DNA of 64,000 nucleotides from Lacibacter sp. H407 (GTDB taxonomy: Bacteria > Bacteroidota > Bacteroidia > Chitinophagales > Chitinophagaceae). Positions 9,713 through 19,414 of this stretch are shown in pieces. The stretch lies in contig NZ_JBBKTU010000003.1 in assembly GCF_037892605.1 (NCBI RefSeq), positions 1 through 64,000 on the forward strand, written 5' to 3'. How positions within the stretch are numbered: position 1 is the first letter of the stretch; each line of letters begins with the position of its first letter. Under the pieces are notes generated by a model that worked only from the letters and a program-made list of their open reading frames with translations, had not been told where the DNA came from and did not search any database. The position numbers were made by a program, and so were the translations under genes.

Positions 9713-12700
9713 ATGAACAAACTTAAAACCCTCTTTTCTTCAACAATTTATACAAGATGGGTATTTCTGTTTCCTTTAGTTTTTACATGTTTCAGTGCAT
9801 TTGCACAGGCTCCCGGCGCCGCTTTTACAGCGAGTCCGGTCAGTGGTTGTGCTCCATTACTCGTAACGTTTACTGATCAATCGACCGGAAACCCAACCAA
9901 CTGGAAATGGGATCTGGGCAACGGAACCGTATCAACACAAAAAAATCCTTCTACCAACTATTTAACACCGGGGCTTTATACTATTAAACTGGTAGTGGCT
10001 AATGCATCGGGCGCCGATTCTCTGATTAAAACCAGCTATATTAATGTAATTCAACCGCCACAGGCTGCTTTTTCCACTTCCACCAGCTCTGTTGGTTGTT
10101 TTCCGCTCAGAGTTCAGTTTGTTGATAATTCGGTGGCCACATCGGGAGGCGCCATTACATCCTGGGAATGGGACTTTGGAGATGGTACAACCAGCACCGC
10201 CCAAAACCCCTATCATGTTTACTACAACACGGGTAATTATAATGTAGCATTAAAAGTAACCAACAGCAGTGGTTGTTTTACATTATTGGTAAAACCCTCG
10301 TTTATCAGGGCGTCCAATGGTGTAAAAGCGGATTTTAGCGCCAGCGCCCCGGTTAATTGTAAACCACCGGAATCGATCAGCTTTACCAACCTTACCACCG
10401 GGCCCGGAACAGTTACCTATAGATGGGATTTTGGCGATGGCGGTAACTCCACTACTACCAACCCTTCGCATATCTATACTACAGCCGGTACTTATAATGT
10501 GAGATTGATCGCAGAAAGCGATCAGGGCTGTATTGATACAATTACTAAGAACAACCAATTAAGTATTGGTAATTTTAATTCCAACTTCAGCTTCAGGGAT
10601 AGTGTTTGTATTGGTGATACGGTGAAATTTACAAACCAATCTGTGCCGGCTCCGAATGCATCTACATGGTATTTTGGCGATGGCACTACATCTATCACAG
10701 CCAACCCGATCAAAATTTTCAGCACCACCGGTGCTTATACAGTAAAACTGGTCAACAACTATGGAAACTGTGTTGACTCATCCATAAAAACAATTAATGT
10801 TATCAGCAACCCGGTTCCAAATATTCTTGTAAATGATTCCATTGCATGCAGTGCACCGTTTACAGTAAATTTCTCTAACACTACCGCAGGAGCCAAACAA
10901 TGGTTATGGGATTTTGGAGACGGTGCTATTTCAACACAACAGAATCCATCACATACTTATACAGCTGAAGGAAATTATACAGTGAAGCTGACAGTTCAGC
11001 TTTCAGCAGGTTGTACAGGTACAATCACTAAAACAAATTTTATCCGGGTACAGAAACCAGTTGTTTCGATACCCGGCATGCCAACAGGTGGTTGTTTCCC
11101 TTACACATTTAATCCCGTTCCTTCCGTGATATCGGCGGATTCTGTTATTTCCTGGTTATGGGATTTTGGTGATGGCGGCACTTCAACACAACAATTCCCA
11201 AGTCATCTTTACCCGGGTCAAGGGAATTATACCATTCGTTTAACTGTAACAACAAAGAGAGGTTGCACAGAAACCATCACCTATGTAGATGGCGTAAAAA
11301 CAGGCACGAAACCAACTGCTAATTTTTCTGCTGCGCCACTTACAAGTTGTGCCGGACAGCCGGTTAATTTCACCAACCTAAGTTCCGGCTCACCCGATGC
11401 TTTTCGATGGGAGTTTGGCGATAACGGCACAAGTACTCTGCAAAACCCTTCCTATGCTTATAACAAGGCGGGCTTAATGACAGTTACGTTGATTGCTTAT
11501 AAAAATGGTTGTGGTGATACTGTAACAAAATCAAACTACATCAACATACTACCCCCGGTATCAAACTTTGGAATAGTGTACGATTGTAACACCACTTCCA
11601 CCGTTTCATTTGTCGACAGTTCTATTGGAGCAGTTACCCGTATTTGGAATTTTGGCGATGGAAATACATCAACAGCAACCAATCCATTGCATGTGTATGC
11701 ATCTCCCGGCACTTATACTGTTACATTAAGTGTTACCAATGGAAGTTGCACAGATACATCACAACGTGTGGTCAACTTTTTAAATTTCAATCCAACGATC
11801 ATTACAGATCAGAATGCAAAATGTAAATTCCAATCATTTAGTTTTTCTGCCGGCAATGTAACACCAGCTAACATCACATCTTGGTCGTGGGATCTTGGAG
11901 ACGGCACTACCAACAACTCAGCATCATTCAATCATTTTTATACTGCTGTCGGCAGTTATACAGTTAAGCTTGTTATTACAGATATAAACGGGTGTAAAGA
12001 CAGTACAACAAAACTATTGAATGTGTATGGAGCAACTCCATCCTTCACTGCACTCCCCAACCCACAGTGCGTTGGTCAATCAGTAACATTTACCAATACA
12101 TCAACAACCGACGGAACACACCCAATTACAAATTATTTATGGCGCTTTGGCGATGGCAATAATTTGAATGGAAATAATGCAACAGTGCAACATAGTTATA
12201 CCACAGCATCAACTTATTTTCCAAAATTGATCGTAACTGATTCATACGGTTGTGTTGACAGTACATTAGGAGGGGCAGTTCTTGATATCTTTGAAACAAA
12301 GCTTGGTTTTTACGCAGTAGACAGTTTGTCTTGCCCTAACGGAAACGTACAATTTGTAAATACTTCAACAGGTAGTAACTTAAGTTATACATGGGATTTT
12401 GGTGATGGCAATACATCAACAGCTGTTAATCCTTCGCACAGTTATGCAGCAACAGGCACATACACGGTGAAGTTGATCGGTCGTGAAGCAATTGGTTGTG
12501 TAGATTCCACCATCAAAATAAATTACATTACTGTTGATGTACCCTTAGCAAATTTCATTGCGAGTGATACATTCACCATCTGCCCTCCGTTGCAGGTACA
12601 GTTTACAAATACATCAACATACTATAAAACAGTTCTCTGGAACTTTGGCGATGGCAATACATCCACTGCAGCAAATCCATCTTACTCCTATGCGATTCCA

Positions 12701-14524
12701 AACGATTATACAGTTACATTAACTGTAACATCAGCCGGTGGATGTACAAGCACCAAACAAATGCTGATACGTGTATTGTCAAACACAGTTGGTAATCTCA
12801 GCTACAATCCAATTACCGGATGTTTCCCCATGCAGGTAAACTTTGCGGTAACAGCAAACAACAATGTAAAATACCTCTGGGACTTTGGAGATGGCAACAC
12901 GTTGTTTACAAGCGATTCAACGGTCGGTTTTAATTATCAATCCCCCGGCTTTTATGTACCAAAAGTGATCTTACAGGATACACAAGGTTGTTTAACACCA
13001 TTGATAGGTATTGATACAATAAAGATATTTGGTTCAAAACCGGACTTCAGTGTCGATAAAAAAGTGTTGTGCGATAATGGTACCATTCAATTCCGTGATT
13101 CATCGGTTACAGCAGATATTGTAAGCAGTTATGTATGGAATTTTGGTGATGGTAATACAAGTGGTTTACGTAACCCCTCACATTCTTACGGCAACACAGG
13201 TGTGTATGATGTAACGCTCACCATTAACACTGTAAACGGATGCAGTAATACCATTACCAAACCACAATTAATAAAAGTTGTACCCACTCCGCAATTAAGT
13301 ATTACAGGAACTACCGTCTATTGCAGTCCGGCTACTGTAAATCTCACCGGCAACCTGATTAATCCTGATACATCTGCAATACAGTGGACATGGAAAGTTG
13401 ATAACAGAATTGTGAACACAAAAAATCTTTCCAACTTTTCTATTCCAGCTGCAGGCACTTATACTGCATGGCTCATTGCAACAAACAGCAGTGGTTGTAC
13501 AGATAGTACATCAACCACTATTACAATTAATCAAACCCCAACCATTGATGCCGGACAAGACACCACTATCTGTATTGGCAGCAGTTTCGTTTTAAATCCA
13601 TCTGGCGCTTCTACCTATTTATGGTCGCCGGGAACTGATTTGAATTGTACCAATTGCACGAATCCTGTTTCTACTCCACAAAATAATATCCGCTACTATG
13701 TAACAGGCACATCAGCAGGTTGCAGTACGGTTGATTCTGTTTTCATTCGTGTAAAGAAACCATTTACCGTTACCGTTAGTGCAAGCGATACGTTATGTGT
13801 GGGTGAAAGCATGCAGTTACTTGCTACGGGTGCAGAAAATTATAGCTGGTCGCCGGCAACCGGACTCAGCAGTTCAACAATTGCGAATCCGATTGCAACA
13901 CCAACAACAACTACAACTTATACCGTTACAGGTTTCGACAGCAGCAGTTGCTTTACCGATACAAGATCAGTAACAGTTTATGTGTATAATTATCCAACCA
14001 TCAATGCGGGCAATGATACCGTGATCATAGCAGGAACAACAGCACAATTGTTTGCCGCCGGTTCGCCTGATATCATTTCATACAACTGGTCGCCGTTTAC
14101 AAACCTGAGTTGTACCACATGCCCTAACCCCATTGCTTCTCCAAAAAATAATACAACGTATACAGTTGAGGTAAGTAACATCGCCGGTTGCGTATCATCA
14201 GATGAAGTAACTGTGTTGGTGGGATGTTTAGCCGGGCGTATTTACATCCCCAATGCATTTACACCGAACAACGATGGAAAGAATGATCGCTTTTATGTGA
14301 TTGGTGATGGAGTTGATAAGATCAAGCGTATAACTGTATTCGACCGTTGGGGTAAGCCTGTCTATTCAAAGGAAAATATACAGGGAAATAATCCTGCAGT
14401 TGGTTGGGATGGTACACGTAATGGCTATGAACAGCCAACAGGTATGTACACCTACATCACCGAAGTTGTTTGTGGCGACGGTGCTGTATTTAAAATGCAG
14501 GGTACGATTACACTCATCCGGTAA
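9713..14524 (+). CDS. Giant PKD-repeat protein with type B (gliding-associated) T9SS sorting domain
   Basis: 1603 residues. A signal peptide (hydrophobic WVFLFPLVFTCFSAFAQ) is followed by 14 recognisable PKD domains, each marked by a W-x-FGDG-type motif (for example WEWDFGDGTTSTAQNP) about 85-95 residues apart, with a Cys pair in most. A fifteenth, degenerate unit (IQWTWKVDNRIVN) lacks FGDG. Three Ig-like repeats with WSP motifs follow. The last 90 residues are the type B sorting domain (IYIPNAFTPNNDGKNDRF ... VFDRWGKPVY ... PTGMYTY). PKD arrays form long surface stalks that bind glycans or proteins. The protein is exported by the Sec pathway and then T9SS; the ligand is unknown. A strong terminator follows it. 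Confidence 0.95.
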   Translation: MNKLKTLFSSTIYTRWVFLFPLVFTCFSAFAQAPGAAFTASPVSGCAPLLVTFTDQSTGNPTNWKWDLGNGTVSTQKNPSTNYLTPGLYTIKLVVANASGADSLIKTSYINVIQPPQAAFSTSTSSVGCFPLRVQFVDNSVATSGGAITSWEWDFGDGTTSTAQNPYHVYYNTGNYNVALKVTNSSGCFTLLVKPSFIRASNGVKADFSASAPVNCKPPESISFTNLTTGPGTVTYRWDFGDGGNSTTTNPSHIYTTAGTYNVRLIAESDQGCIDTITKNNQLSIGNFNSNFSFRDSVCIGDTVKFTNQSVPAPNASTWYFGDGTTSITANPIKIFSTTGAYTVKLVNNYGNCVDSSIKTINVISNPVPNILVNDSIACSAPFTVNFSNTTAGAKQWLWDFGDGAISTQQNPSHTYTAEGNYTVKLTVQLSAGCTGTITKTNFIRVQKPVVSIPGMPTGGCFPYTFNPVPSVISADSVISWLWDFGDGGTSTQQFPSHLYPGQGNYTIRLTVTTKRGCTETITYVDGVKTGTKPTANFSAAPLTSCAGQPVNFTNLSSGSPDAFRWEFGDNGTSTLQNPSYAYNKAGLMTVTLIAYKNGCGDTVTKSNYINILPPVSNFGIVYDCNTTSTVSFVDSSIGAVTRIWNFGDGNTSTATNPLHVYASPGTYTVTLSVTNGSCTDTSQRVVNFLNFNPTIITDQNAKCKFQSFSFSAGNVTPANITSWSWDLGDGTTNNSASFNHFYTAVGSYTVKLVITDINGCKDSTTKLLNVYGATPSFTALPNPQCVGQSVTFTNTSTTDGTHPITNYLWRFGDGNNLNGNNATVQHSYTTASTYFPKLIVTDSYGCVDSTLGGAVLDIFETKLGFYAVDSLSCPNGNVQFVNTSTGSNLSYTWDFGDGNTSTAVNPSHSYAATGTYTVKLIGREAIGCVDSTIKINYITVDVPLANFIASDTFTICPPLQVQFTNTSTYYKTVLWNFGDGNTSTAANPSYSYAIPNDYTVTLTVTSAGGCTSTKQMLIRVLSNTVGNLSYNPITGCFPMQVNFAVTANNNVKYLWDFGDGNTLFTSDSTVGFNYQSPGFYVPKVILQDTQGCLTPLIGIDTIKIFGSKPDFSVDKKVLCDNGTIQFRDSSVTADIVSSYVWNFGDGNTSGLRNPSHSYGNTGVYDVTLTINTVNGCSNTITKPQLIKVVPTPQLSITGTTVYCSPATVNLTGNLINPDTSAIQWTWKVDNRIVNTKNLSNFSIPAAGTYTAWLIATNSSGCTDSTSTTITINQTPTIDAGQDTTICIGSSFVLNPSGASTYLWSPGTDLNCTNCTNPVSTPQNNIRYYVTGTSAGCSTVDSVFIRVKKPFTVTVSASDTLCVGESMQLLATGAENYSWSPATGLSSSTIANPIATPTTTTTYTVTGFDSSSCFTDTRSVTVYVYNYPTINAGNDTVIIAGTTAQLFAAGSPDIISYNWSPFTNLSCTTCPNPIASPKNNTTYTVEVSNIAGCVSSDEVTVLVGCLAGRIYIPNAFTPNNDGKNDRFYVIGDGVDKIKRITVFDRWGKPVYSKENIQGNNPAVGWDGTRNGYEQPTGMYTYITEVVCGDGAVFKMQGTITLIR

Positions 14525-14547
14525 TTATTTTTTTGATAACCGATATT

Positions 14548-14578
14548 AATAGCTGTGGTTGCCCACAGCTATTTTTTA
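14548..14578 (+). terminator. Terminator of the PKD-repeat gene
   Basis: An 11-bp stem, AATAGCTGTGG (14548-14558) / CCACAGCTATT (14563-14573), followed by a T run. A GTG at 14555 that would extend the sulfatase frame lies inside this hairpin and is therefore not a credible start. Confidence 0.9.
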
Positions 14579-14626
14579 TTAAGGGAAAATAGAATGAAAG
14601 CGGTAATTTGTAGGAAAGCGATCAAT

Positions 14627-15949
14627 ATGAACAACAGGTGGTTTTTAGTTGCAGCAATTTCTCATGTATTGAATAGCTATTCAGTTGCTCAGCAAAAACC
14701 GAATATCATTTACATTATGACCGATGATCTGGGTTATGCAGATCTCAGTTGTTATGGACGTAAAGATTATCAAACCCCACATCTCGATAAACTTGCTGCA
14801 CAGGGAATGAAGTTTACACAAGCATATGCGGCCGCTCCTGTTTGTACACCCACTCGTACAGCATTTATGACAGGCCGTTATCCTGCACGCACTTCTATTG
14901 GTTTGCTGGAACCCTGGGTACCTTCAAAACGTGATAACAGTATTGGTTTAAACGCAGCTGATCATTCGGTAGCGGCATTGGTAAAAAAAGCTGGCTATGA
15001 AACTGCACTCATTGGTAAATGGCATTTAGGTGTCGGGCCATCCTTCTCTCCGCTTGATAATGGGTTTGATTATTTTTACGGCATTTACACCGGTGCAGCT
15101 GATTATATTTCGCACAAAGGCGATGGAGAAATGCATGATCTGTATGAAAACAGAACGCCTGTTTATACAAAGGGATACGCAACAGAACTACTTGGCTCAA
15201 AAACAATTTCATTCTTACAACAAAAACACAATAAACCATTCTTTTTAAGCCTGCAGTTTACTGCGCCGCATTGGCCATGGCAGGGACCAAACGATCCTGC
15301 TTTGCCTGACACTGTTAAAATGAGTGCCAAACTCATGGCGACAATGGGAACAGCGGAAGCCTATAAAGCAATGATGAAAAGTCTGGATGAGCAAGTTGGC
15401 ATAATTATGAAAACATTGGAAGAAACTGGATTAGCTGCAAATACAATTGTGATCTTCACCAGCGACAATGGTGGTGAAAAATTTTCAGATATGGGACCAC
15501 TTGCGAAAATGAAAATGACAGTGTGGGAAGGTGGTGTGCGGGTTCCTGCATTTGTGCGATGGCCCGGAAAAATTAAAGCGAATACTGTATCGCATCAACA
15601 GGTGATAACAATGGATTGGACAGCAACCATCCTTGCAGCTGCGGGTGCAAAAGCAAATGAAAAGTATGCGCCTGATGGCATTGATCTGCTTCCTGTTCTT
15701 ACAGGCAAGCAACAGGTTTTGCCAAGAACATTTTACTGGCGCATTACTCAACGCCGCAATCAACACGCTATACTTGATCATAACTGGAAATACATTGTTG
15801 ATGAAACCGGTGAACACCTTTTCGATCTATCGGTTGATGAAGGGGAACGCAATAATCTTATTACAACTCAGCAGGTAAAAGTAGAAGAGCTAAAGAGAAA
15901 ATATAAGGCATGGGAGCAATTGGTGTTAACCCCTTTGCCTTTGCAATGA
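14627..15949 (+). CDS. Exported sulfatase (S1 family, formylglycine-dependent)
   Basis: 440 residues from ATG 14627, preceded by a purine-rich AGGAAAG and opening with a signal peptide (MNNRWFLVAAISHVLNSYSVAQQ). ATG 14594 is an alternative; the longer frame starts inside the upstream terminator. The family landmarks are present: the metal site IMTDDLGYADL (Asp33, Asp34), the modification motif CTPTR (Cys73) within PVCTPTRTAFMTGRYPART, and the second metal site TSDNGG. Cys73 must be converted to formylglycine by a separate enzyme that is not in this window. Sulfatases of this type release sulfate from sulfated glycans or aryl sulfates, here in the periplasm. No glycoside hydrolase or SusCD pair is next to it, so the substrate cannot be inferred. 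Confidence 0.93.
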   Translation: MNNRWFLVAAISHVLNSYSVAQQKPNIIYIMTDDLGYADLSCYGRKDYQTPHLDKLAAQGMKFTQAYAAAPVCTPTRTAFMTGRYPARTSIGLLEPWVPSKRDNSIGLNAADHSVAALVKKAGYETALIGKWHLGVGPSFSPLDNGFDYFYGIYTGAADYISHKGDGEMHDLYENRTPVYTKGYATELLGSKTISFLQQKHNKPFFLSLQFTAPHWPWQGPNDPALPDTVKMSAKLMATMGTAEAYKAMMKSLDEQVGIIMKTLEETGLAANTIVIFTSDNGGEKFSDMGPLAKMKMTVWEGGVRVPAFVRWPGKIKANTVSHQQVITMDWTATILAAAGAKANEKYAPDGIDLLPVLTGKQQVLPRTFYWRITQRRNQHAILDHNWKYIVDETGEHLFDLSVDEGERNNLITTQQVKVEELKRKYKAWEQLVLTPLPLQ

Positions 15950-16040
15950 TATTTTATCGGTTGGTGAAAACACACAACTTGGGCGTGATTCTTTCATTAA
16001 TACACCGACAGCAGCGAGAATGAACGAGTGCAACAATTTT

Positions 16041-16448
16041 TCATTTGTTATCACAGCCAAAATCAATTTTCATTATTATTTTTTTTCCATTATTTTTTAT
16101 GTAAACTTCATCTTTCCCTACCTCCTTGTACAAAGTGTCAAGTAGATTTATTTTATCATAAAATCCACTAGCATCGAGGTTAAGATTTAATTTTTCGACT
16201 CTTGAATCCCCTAGATTTTGCACCTCAAGAGTTGGGAATGAATGCTGTGAAGAATCTATGTATTTTTTTATCAGAATTCCATCCAACTTTATTTTTTGGA
16301 ATTCTTTGTAAGTAATACATCTGGCATCTTTCGAAAACTGGGGTATCAAAAAACGAAAAATAAAAAATGAAAATAAAATAATAGGTAATAAAATGTAATA
16401 CCTTTTCTTACCTGTATTAAGCATGTTATTTAAATATTCTTTTGCCAT
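16041..16448 (-). CDS. Small membrane-anchored protein of unknown function
   Basis: 135 residues. I do not recognise the family. After a short basic N-terminus there is one hydrophobic segment (residues about 17-36, YYILLPIILFSFFIFRFLIP), then a mixed alpha/beta domain with a central LNLNLDASGFYDKINLLD segment and a C-terminal KIIMKIDFGCDNK. The likely topology is a single N-terminal anchor with the rest outside the cytoplasm. The gene is more AT-rich than its neighbours and sits alone between the sulfatase (+) and ilvE (-), so it may be acquired or fast-evolving. The coding assignment rests on the long frame and the sensible membrane-anchor pattern. Confidence 0.65.
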   Translation of the reverse strand: MAKEYLNNMLNTGKKRYYILLPIILFSFFIFRFLIPQFSKDARCITYKEFQKIKLDGILIKKYIDSSQHSFPTLEVQNLGDSRVEKLNLNLDASGFYDKINLLDTLYKEVGKDEVYIKNNGKKIIMKIDFGCDNK

Positions 16449-16554
16449 TTTAGTATTTTGGCTTATTTGTTCATGCTCCCTTATTCATAACACTCTAACA
16501 TACTGCAAAGCGAAAATAAGCATGCATGCACCCAGCTACAATATCTGATTACCA

Positions 16555-16583
16555 TAAAAAAGCGGCTCTTCTCAAAGCCGCTC
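16555..16583 (-). terminator. Terminator of ilvE
   Basis: The stem AGCGGCT (16561-16567) / AGCCGCT (16576-16582), with an A run on the plus side, gives a T tail for minus-strand transcription. It lies 20 bases past the ilvE stop codon. Confidence 0.85.
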
Positions 16584-16602
16584 TACTGTTTTCATTGCAG
16601 GT

Positions 16603-17667
16603 TTATATTTTAAATAACCATTCGTGTATATCTGCTGCTTTCCCTTCACGGATATCAGTTAAACGACGTTTCACTTCAGGAGAGATCGTCCATTTATCAG
16701 TATCGAACTTCATCACAGTATCTTTATAACATAACTCTTTGATCATTGAAATAGTTGCTGCTGTACCTGTACCAAACACTTCTTTCAATGTTCCGTTTTG
16801 AAATGCTTCCACTACTTCATGAATGCTGATGGGCCGTTCTTCAACTGTTAAACCCATATCTTTTAAAATAGCGATCACGCTATCTCTTGTAACACCGGCA
16901 AGAATGGTACCTTCATCCAAATTTGGAGTAATGGCTGTATTGCCAATGATCACAAAGCCATTCATCATACCAAATTCCTGCAGGTATTTATGTTCAACTG
17001 CATCTGTCCACAATACTTGGTCGTATCCTTTTTTCTTTGCTTCGTTTGTTGGATACATGGATGAGCCATAATTACCGGCTGCTTTTGCAAAACCAACACC
17101 ACCGGGCACTGCACGTACAAATTGTTCTTCCACATAGATCTTCATCGGTACCGCATAGTAAGGACCGGTTGGACAAAGAATGATCATGAACTTATACTTA
17201 TCGCTCGGCTTCACTCCTATCACATCATCATTTGCAAACATGAATGGACGGATATACAATGAATGATCCTTCTTCATCGGAATCCAATCTTTATCTATTT
17301 CAATCAGCTTACGCATCCCTTCAATAAAAATTTCTTCAGGCACTGTTGGCATCTGCATGCGTTCTGCCGATTTATTGAAACGATTATAATTATCGTATGG
17401 ACGGAAGATATAAGCTTCACCATTTTCATGACGAAACGCTTTAATGCCTTCAAATATGCTTTGTCCGTAATGCATGGCGGCATTAGCAGGAGAAATGGTA
17501 ATAGGTTGATAAGGTTTGATCTCTACATTCTTCCACTCACCATCTTCATAATCGGCAACCAGCATATGATCAGTAAAATGTTTACCAAAAGGAACATTAC
17601 CCAGATCGAGGCTGCTCAGTTTACTTGTTTCAGATTTTGTAATTAAAATATCCATAGCACCAATCAT
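16603..17667 (-). CDS. ilvE: Branched-chain amino acid aminotransferase
   Basis: 354 residues, matching the longer (eukaryote-like) fold-type IV BCAT group. The landmarks are HYGQSIFEGIKAFR, the phosphate-binding region and GFAKAAGNYGSSMYP, in which Lys195 should hold PLP, then GTGTAATIS near the C-terminus. It transfers the amino group between Leu/Ile/Val and glutamate, the last step of their synthesis and the first of their breakdown. ATG at 17655 (MDILITKSE) is an equally possible start. It is monocistronic, divergent from the next gene, and ends in a terminator. Confidence 0.96.
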   Translation of the reverse strand: MIGAMDILITKSETSKLSSLDLGNVPFGKHFTDHMLVADYEDGEWKNVEIKPYQPITISPANAAMHYGQSIFEGIKAFRHENGEAYIFRPYDNYNRFNKSAERMQMPTVPEEIFIEGMRKLIEIDKDWIPMKKDHSLYIRPFMFANDDVIGVKPSDKYKFMIILCPTGPYYAVPMKIYVEEQFVRAVPGGVGFAKAAGNYGSSMYPTNEAKKKGYDQVLWTDAVEHKYLQEFGMMNGFVIIGNTAITPNLDEGTILAGVTRDSVIAILKDMGLTVEERPISIHEVVEAFQNGTLKEVFGTGTAATISMIKELCYKDTVMKFDTDKWTISPEVKRRLTDIREGKAADIHEWLFKI

Positions 17668-17674
17668 AACTCGT

Positions 17675-17682
17675 TATTTTTG
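17675..17682 (+). promoter_or_regulatory. Putative -7 promoter element (TATTTTTG) for the 17733 gene cluster
   Basis: Matches TAnnTTTG on the plus strand, about 50 bases before ATG 17733. It probably drives the run of plus-strand genes to 20883 (gaps of 8, 12, 12 and 29 bases). Confidence 0.6.
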
Positions 17683-17732
17683 TCACGCAAAGAAACGAAA
17701 AAAATAAACAAGGGTTTTACTCCAACTCAACT

Positions 17733-18269
17733 ATGTCTTTTGATAACATTCAACTTACTGACGATCAATTGGCCGATCTCTACGGCAAACAACTCGTAAT
17801 TGTTGAAAAAGGAGACAATACCAGCGAAACTGAAACGAAAGCAGCCAAAACCAGCATCGCACCTGAACCTGTAGCCGCTACTGCTCCGTTGCAGGGCATT
17901 ACAGGTAAAAACAAAAAGCAGTTCATGTGGCTGGTGGAAGAACATTATTTCCCTTACCTCAACGATGCTGATTTCCAGTTCCTGGGCGATGTATTGACCG
18001 CCTGTAAAATGAATATGGAAGATATTGCCCTGGTGAATGTGGCCAATAACCGTAACCATTTCGATGAACTGGTGCAGCAATTGCAACCAAAGTTCATTAT
18101 AGCATCGGGTGTGCAGGTTGATGCGTTACCTATTCAACCGGCTGATTACCGTGTTCAGGATCAACAGGGTTATTTGTTATGTTGCACTGAAACGCTGGAA
18201 GCCATTCGCACCGATAAAAGCAAAAAATCAAAATTATGGCTGGCATTAAAACAAATGCTGGGCCTGTAA
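17733..18269 (+). CDS. Uncharacterised cytoplasmic protein upstream of rdgB
   Basis: 178 residues with no signal peptide or membrane segment. It has an acidic N-terminus, an Ala/Pro/Thr-rich linker (residues about 35-55) and a compact domain (about 60-178) with FLGDVLTACKMNMEDIALVN and a C-terminal TDKSKKSKLWLALKQML. The order of these elements (helix with DVL, a strand, then K..LW..L near the end) resembles the psi subunit (HolD) of DNA polymerase III, a small divergent uracil-glycosylase-like fold. This is a weak inference from pattern only. It is first in a probable operon with rdgB (8-base gap) and the ECF sigma factor. Confidence 0.75.
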   Translation: MSFDNIQLTDDQLADLYGKQLVIVEKGDNTSETETKAAKTSIAPEPVAATAPLQGITGKNKKQFMWLVEEHYFPYLNDADFQFLGDVLTACKMNMEDIALVNVANNRNHFDELVQQLQPKFIIASGVQVDALPIQPADYRVQDQQGYLLCCTETLEAIRTDKSKKSKLWLALKQMLGL

Positions 18270-18277
18270 ACCTGTTT

Positions 18278-18856
18278 ATGCAACAACTCATATTCGCCAG
18301 CGGTAACCGGCACAAAGCCGAAGAAATTGAAGCCGCTCTTCCGGAAGGTTTCCGCATTCTCACCATGAAAGATGCGGGAGTTGATGAAGAAATTCCTGAA
18401 CCATTTGACACTCTCGAAGAAAATTCGAAACACAAAGCACAGTTCTTAGCAGAACGTTTGCAACAGGATTGTTTTGCCGAAGACACGGGGCTTGAAGTGG
18501 AAGCGCTCAATGGTGAACCGGGTGTGCGTTCGGCCCGTTATGCAGGCGATGGGAAAGATTTTTCTGCCAATACTGACAAGCTTCTTGCAAATATGCAGGG
18601 CAAGGAAAATCGCAAAGCCCGTTTCCGCACTGTTTTTTCGCTTATCCTTGATGGTAAGCTTTACCAGTTTGAAGGAATCTGTAACGGCACGATTTTAGAA
18701 AATAAAGCTGGAACAGGGGGATTTGGATACGACCCTGTATTTTTACCCGACGGAAGCAGTAAAGCTTTCGCCGAAATGACGATGGAGGAAAAGAACAAAT
18801 ACAGTCACCGTAAAAAAGGGCTCGACCTGATGATCGATTTCCTCAAAAAAAGTTAA
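18278..18856 (+). CDS. rdgB: Non-canonical purine NTP pyrophosphatase (RdgB/HAM1)
   Basis: 192 residues from ATG 18278. The longer frame starting at 18236 overlaps the upstream gene and adds 14 residues before the family start MQQLIFASGNRHKAEEI. Family motifs present: FASGNRHKAEE, TLEENSKHKA, the catalytic AEDTGLEVEAL, GGFGYDPVF and a C-terminal SHRKKG. It hydrolyses ITP, XTP and dITP to monophosphates and keeps damaged purines out of nucleic acids. It follows the uncharacterised 17733 gene by 8 bases and precedes the sigma factor by 12. Confidence 0.96.
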   Translation: MQQLIFASGNRHKAEEIEAALPEGFRILTMKDAGVDEEIPEPFDTLEENSKHKAQFLAERLQQDCFAEDTGLEVEALNGEPGVRSARYAGDGKDFSANTDKLLANMQGKENRKARFRTVFSLILDGKLYQFEGICNGTILENKAGTGGFGYDPVFLPDGSSKAFAEMTMEEKNKYSHRKKGLDLMIDFLKKS

Positions 18857-18868
18857 GGAGAAACCAAG

Positions 18869-19402
18869 ATGCAAAGCAACCAAATGATTCCTGATACCGA
18901 CTTAATTAGTGGATGCATTTCCGGCGACCGTCGCATGCAGAAAGCTCTGTACGACAAATATGCCGGTAAAATGTACGCCGTTTGCCTCCGCTACATGGGC
19001 AATGCCGATGATGCACAGGATATATTACAGGAAGGATTTGTGAAGATCTTTAAAAACCTGGAACGTTTCAGAGGCGAGGGATCATTTGAAGGATGGGTAC
19101 GACGCATTTTTGTAAATACCGCAATTGAACAGATCCGTAAAAAGAAAACCGACTTATCATTAACAGAGAAAGAAGAAAGTATTGAATACAAATCCGTTTC
19201 GGCGATTGAAAACATCAACGAAAAGGATTTGCTCAGGATCATTAAAGACTTATCACCCGGCTACAGAAGCGTGTTTAACCTTTATGTAGTTGAAGGATAC
19301 AGTCACAAAGAAATTGGCGAATTACTGGGCATCAGCGAAGGCACCAGCAAATCGCAATTGGCAAGAGCAAGAATGATCTTGCAGGATAAAATTAAACGCT
19401 GA
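18869..19402 (+). CDS. ECF-type RNA polymerase sigma factor
   Basis: 177 residues. The sigma-2 region spans about 25-95 (LRYMGNADDAQDILQEGFVKIF, then FEGWVRRIFVNTAIEQIRKK) and the sigma-4 region about 120-177 (LSPGYRSVFNLYVVEGYSHKEIGELLGIS). The short linker between them and the lack of other domains place it in the extracytoplasmic-function group. The gene directly downstream encodes a one-pass membrane protein suited to be its anti-sigma factor. No autoregulated promoter could be identified. The target genes are unknown. Confidence 0.93.
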   Translation: MQSNQMIPDTDLISGCISGDRRMQKALYDKYAGKMYAVCLRYMGNADDAQDILQEGFVKIFKNLERFRGEGSFEGWVRRIFVNTAIEQIRKKKTDLSLTEKEESIEYKSVSAIENINEKDLLRIIKDLSPGYRSVFNLYVVEGYSHKEIGELLGISEGTSKSQLARARMILQDKIKR

Positions 19403-19414
19403 GCTAAATAAATC

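Noticed and set aside
14555-14626. N-terminal extension of the sulfatase from GTG 14555
   Set aside because: That start lies inside the upstream terminator hairpin and puts 24 residues ahead of a clear signal peptide.
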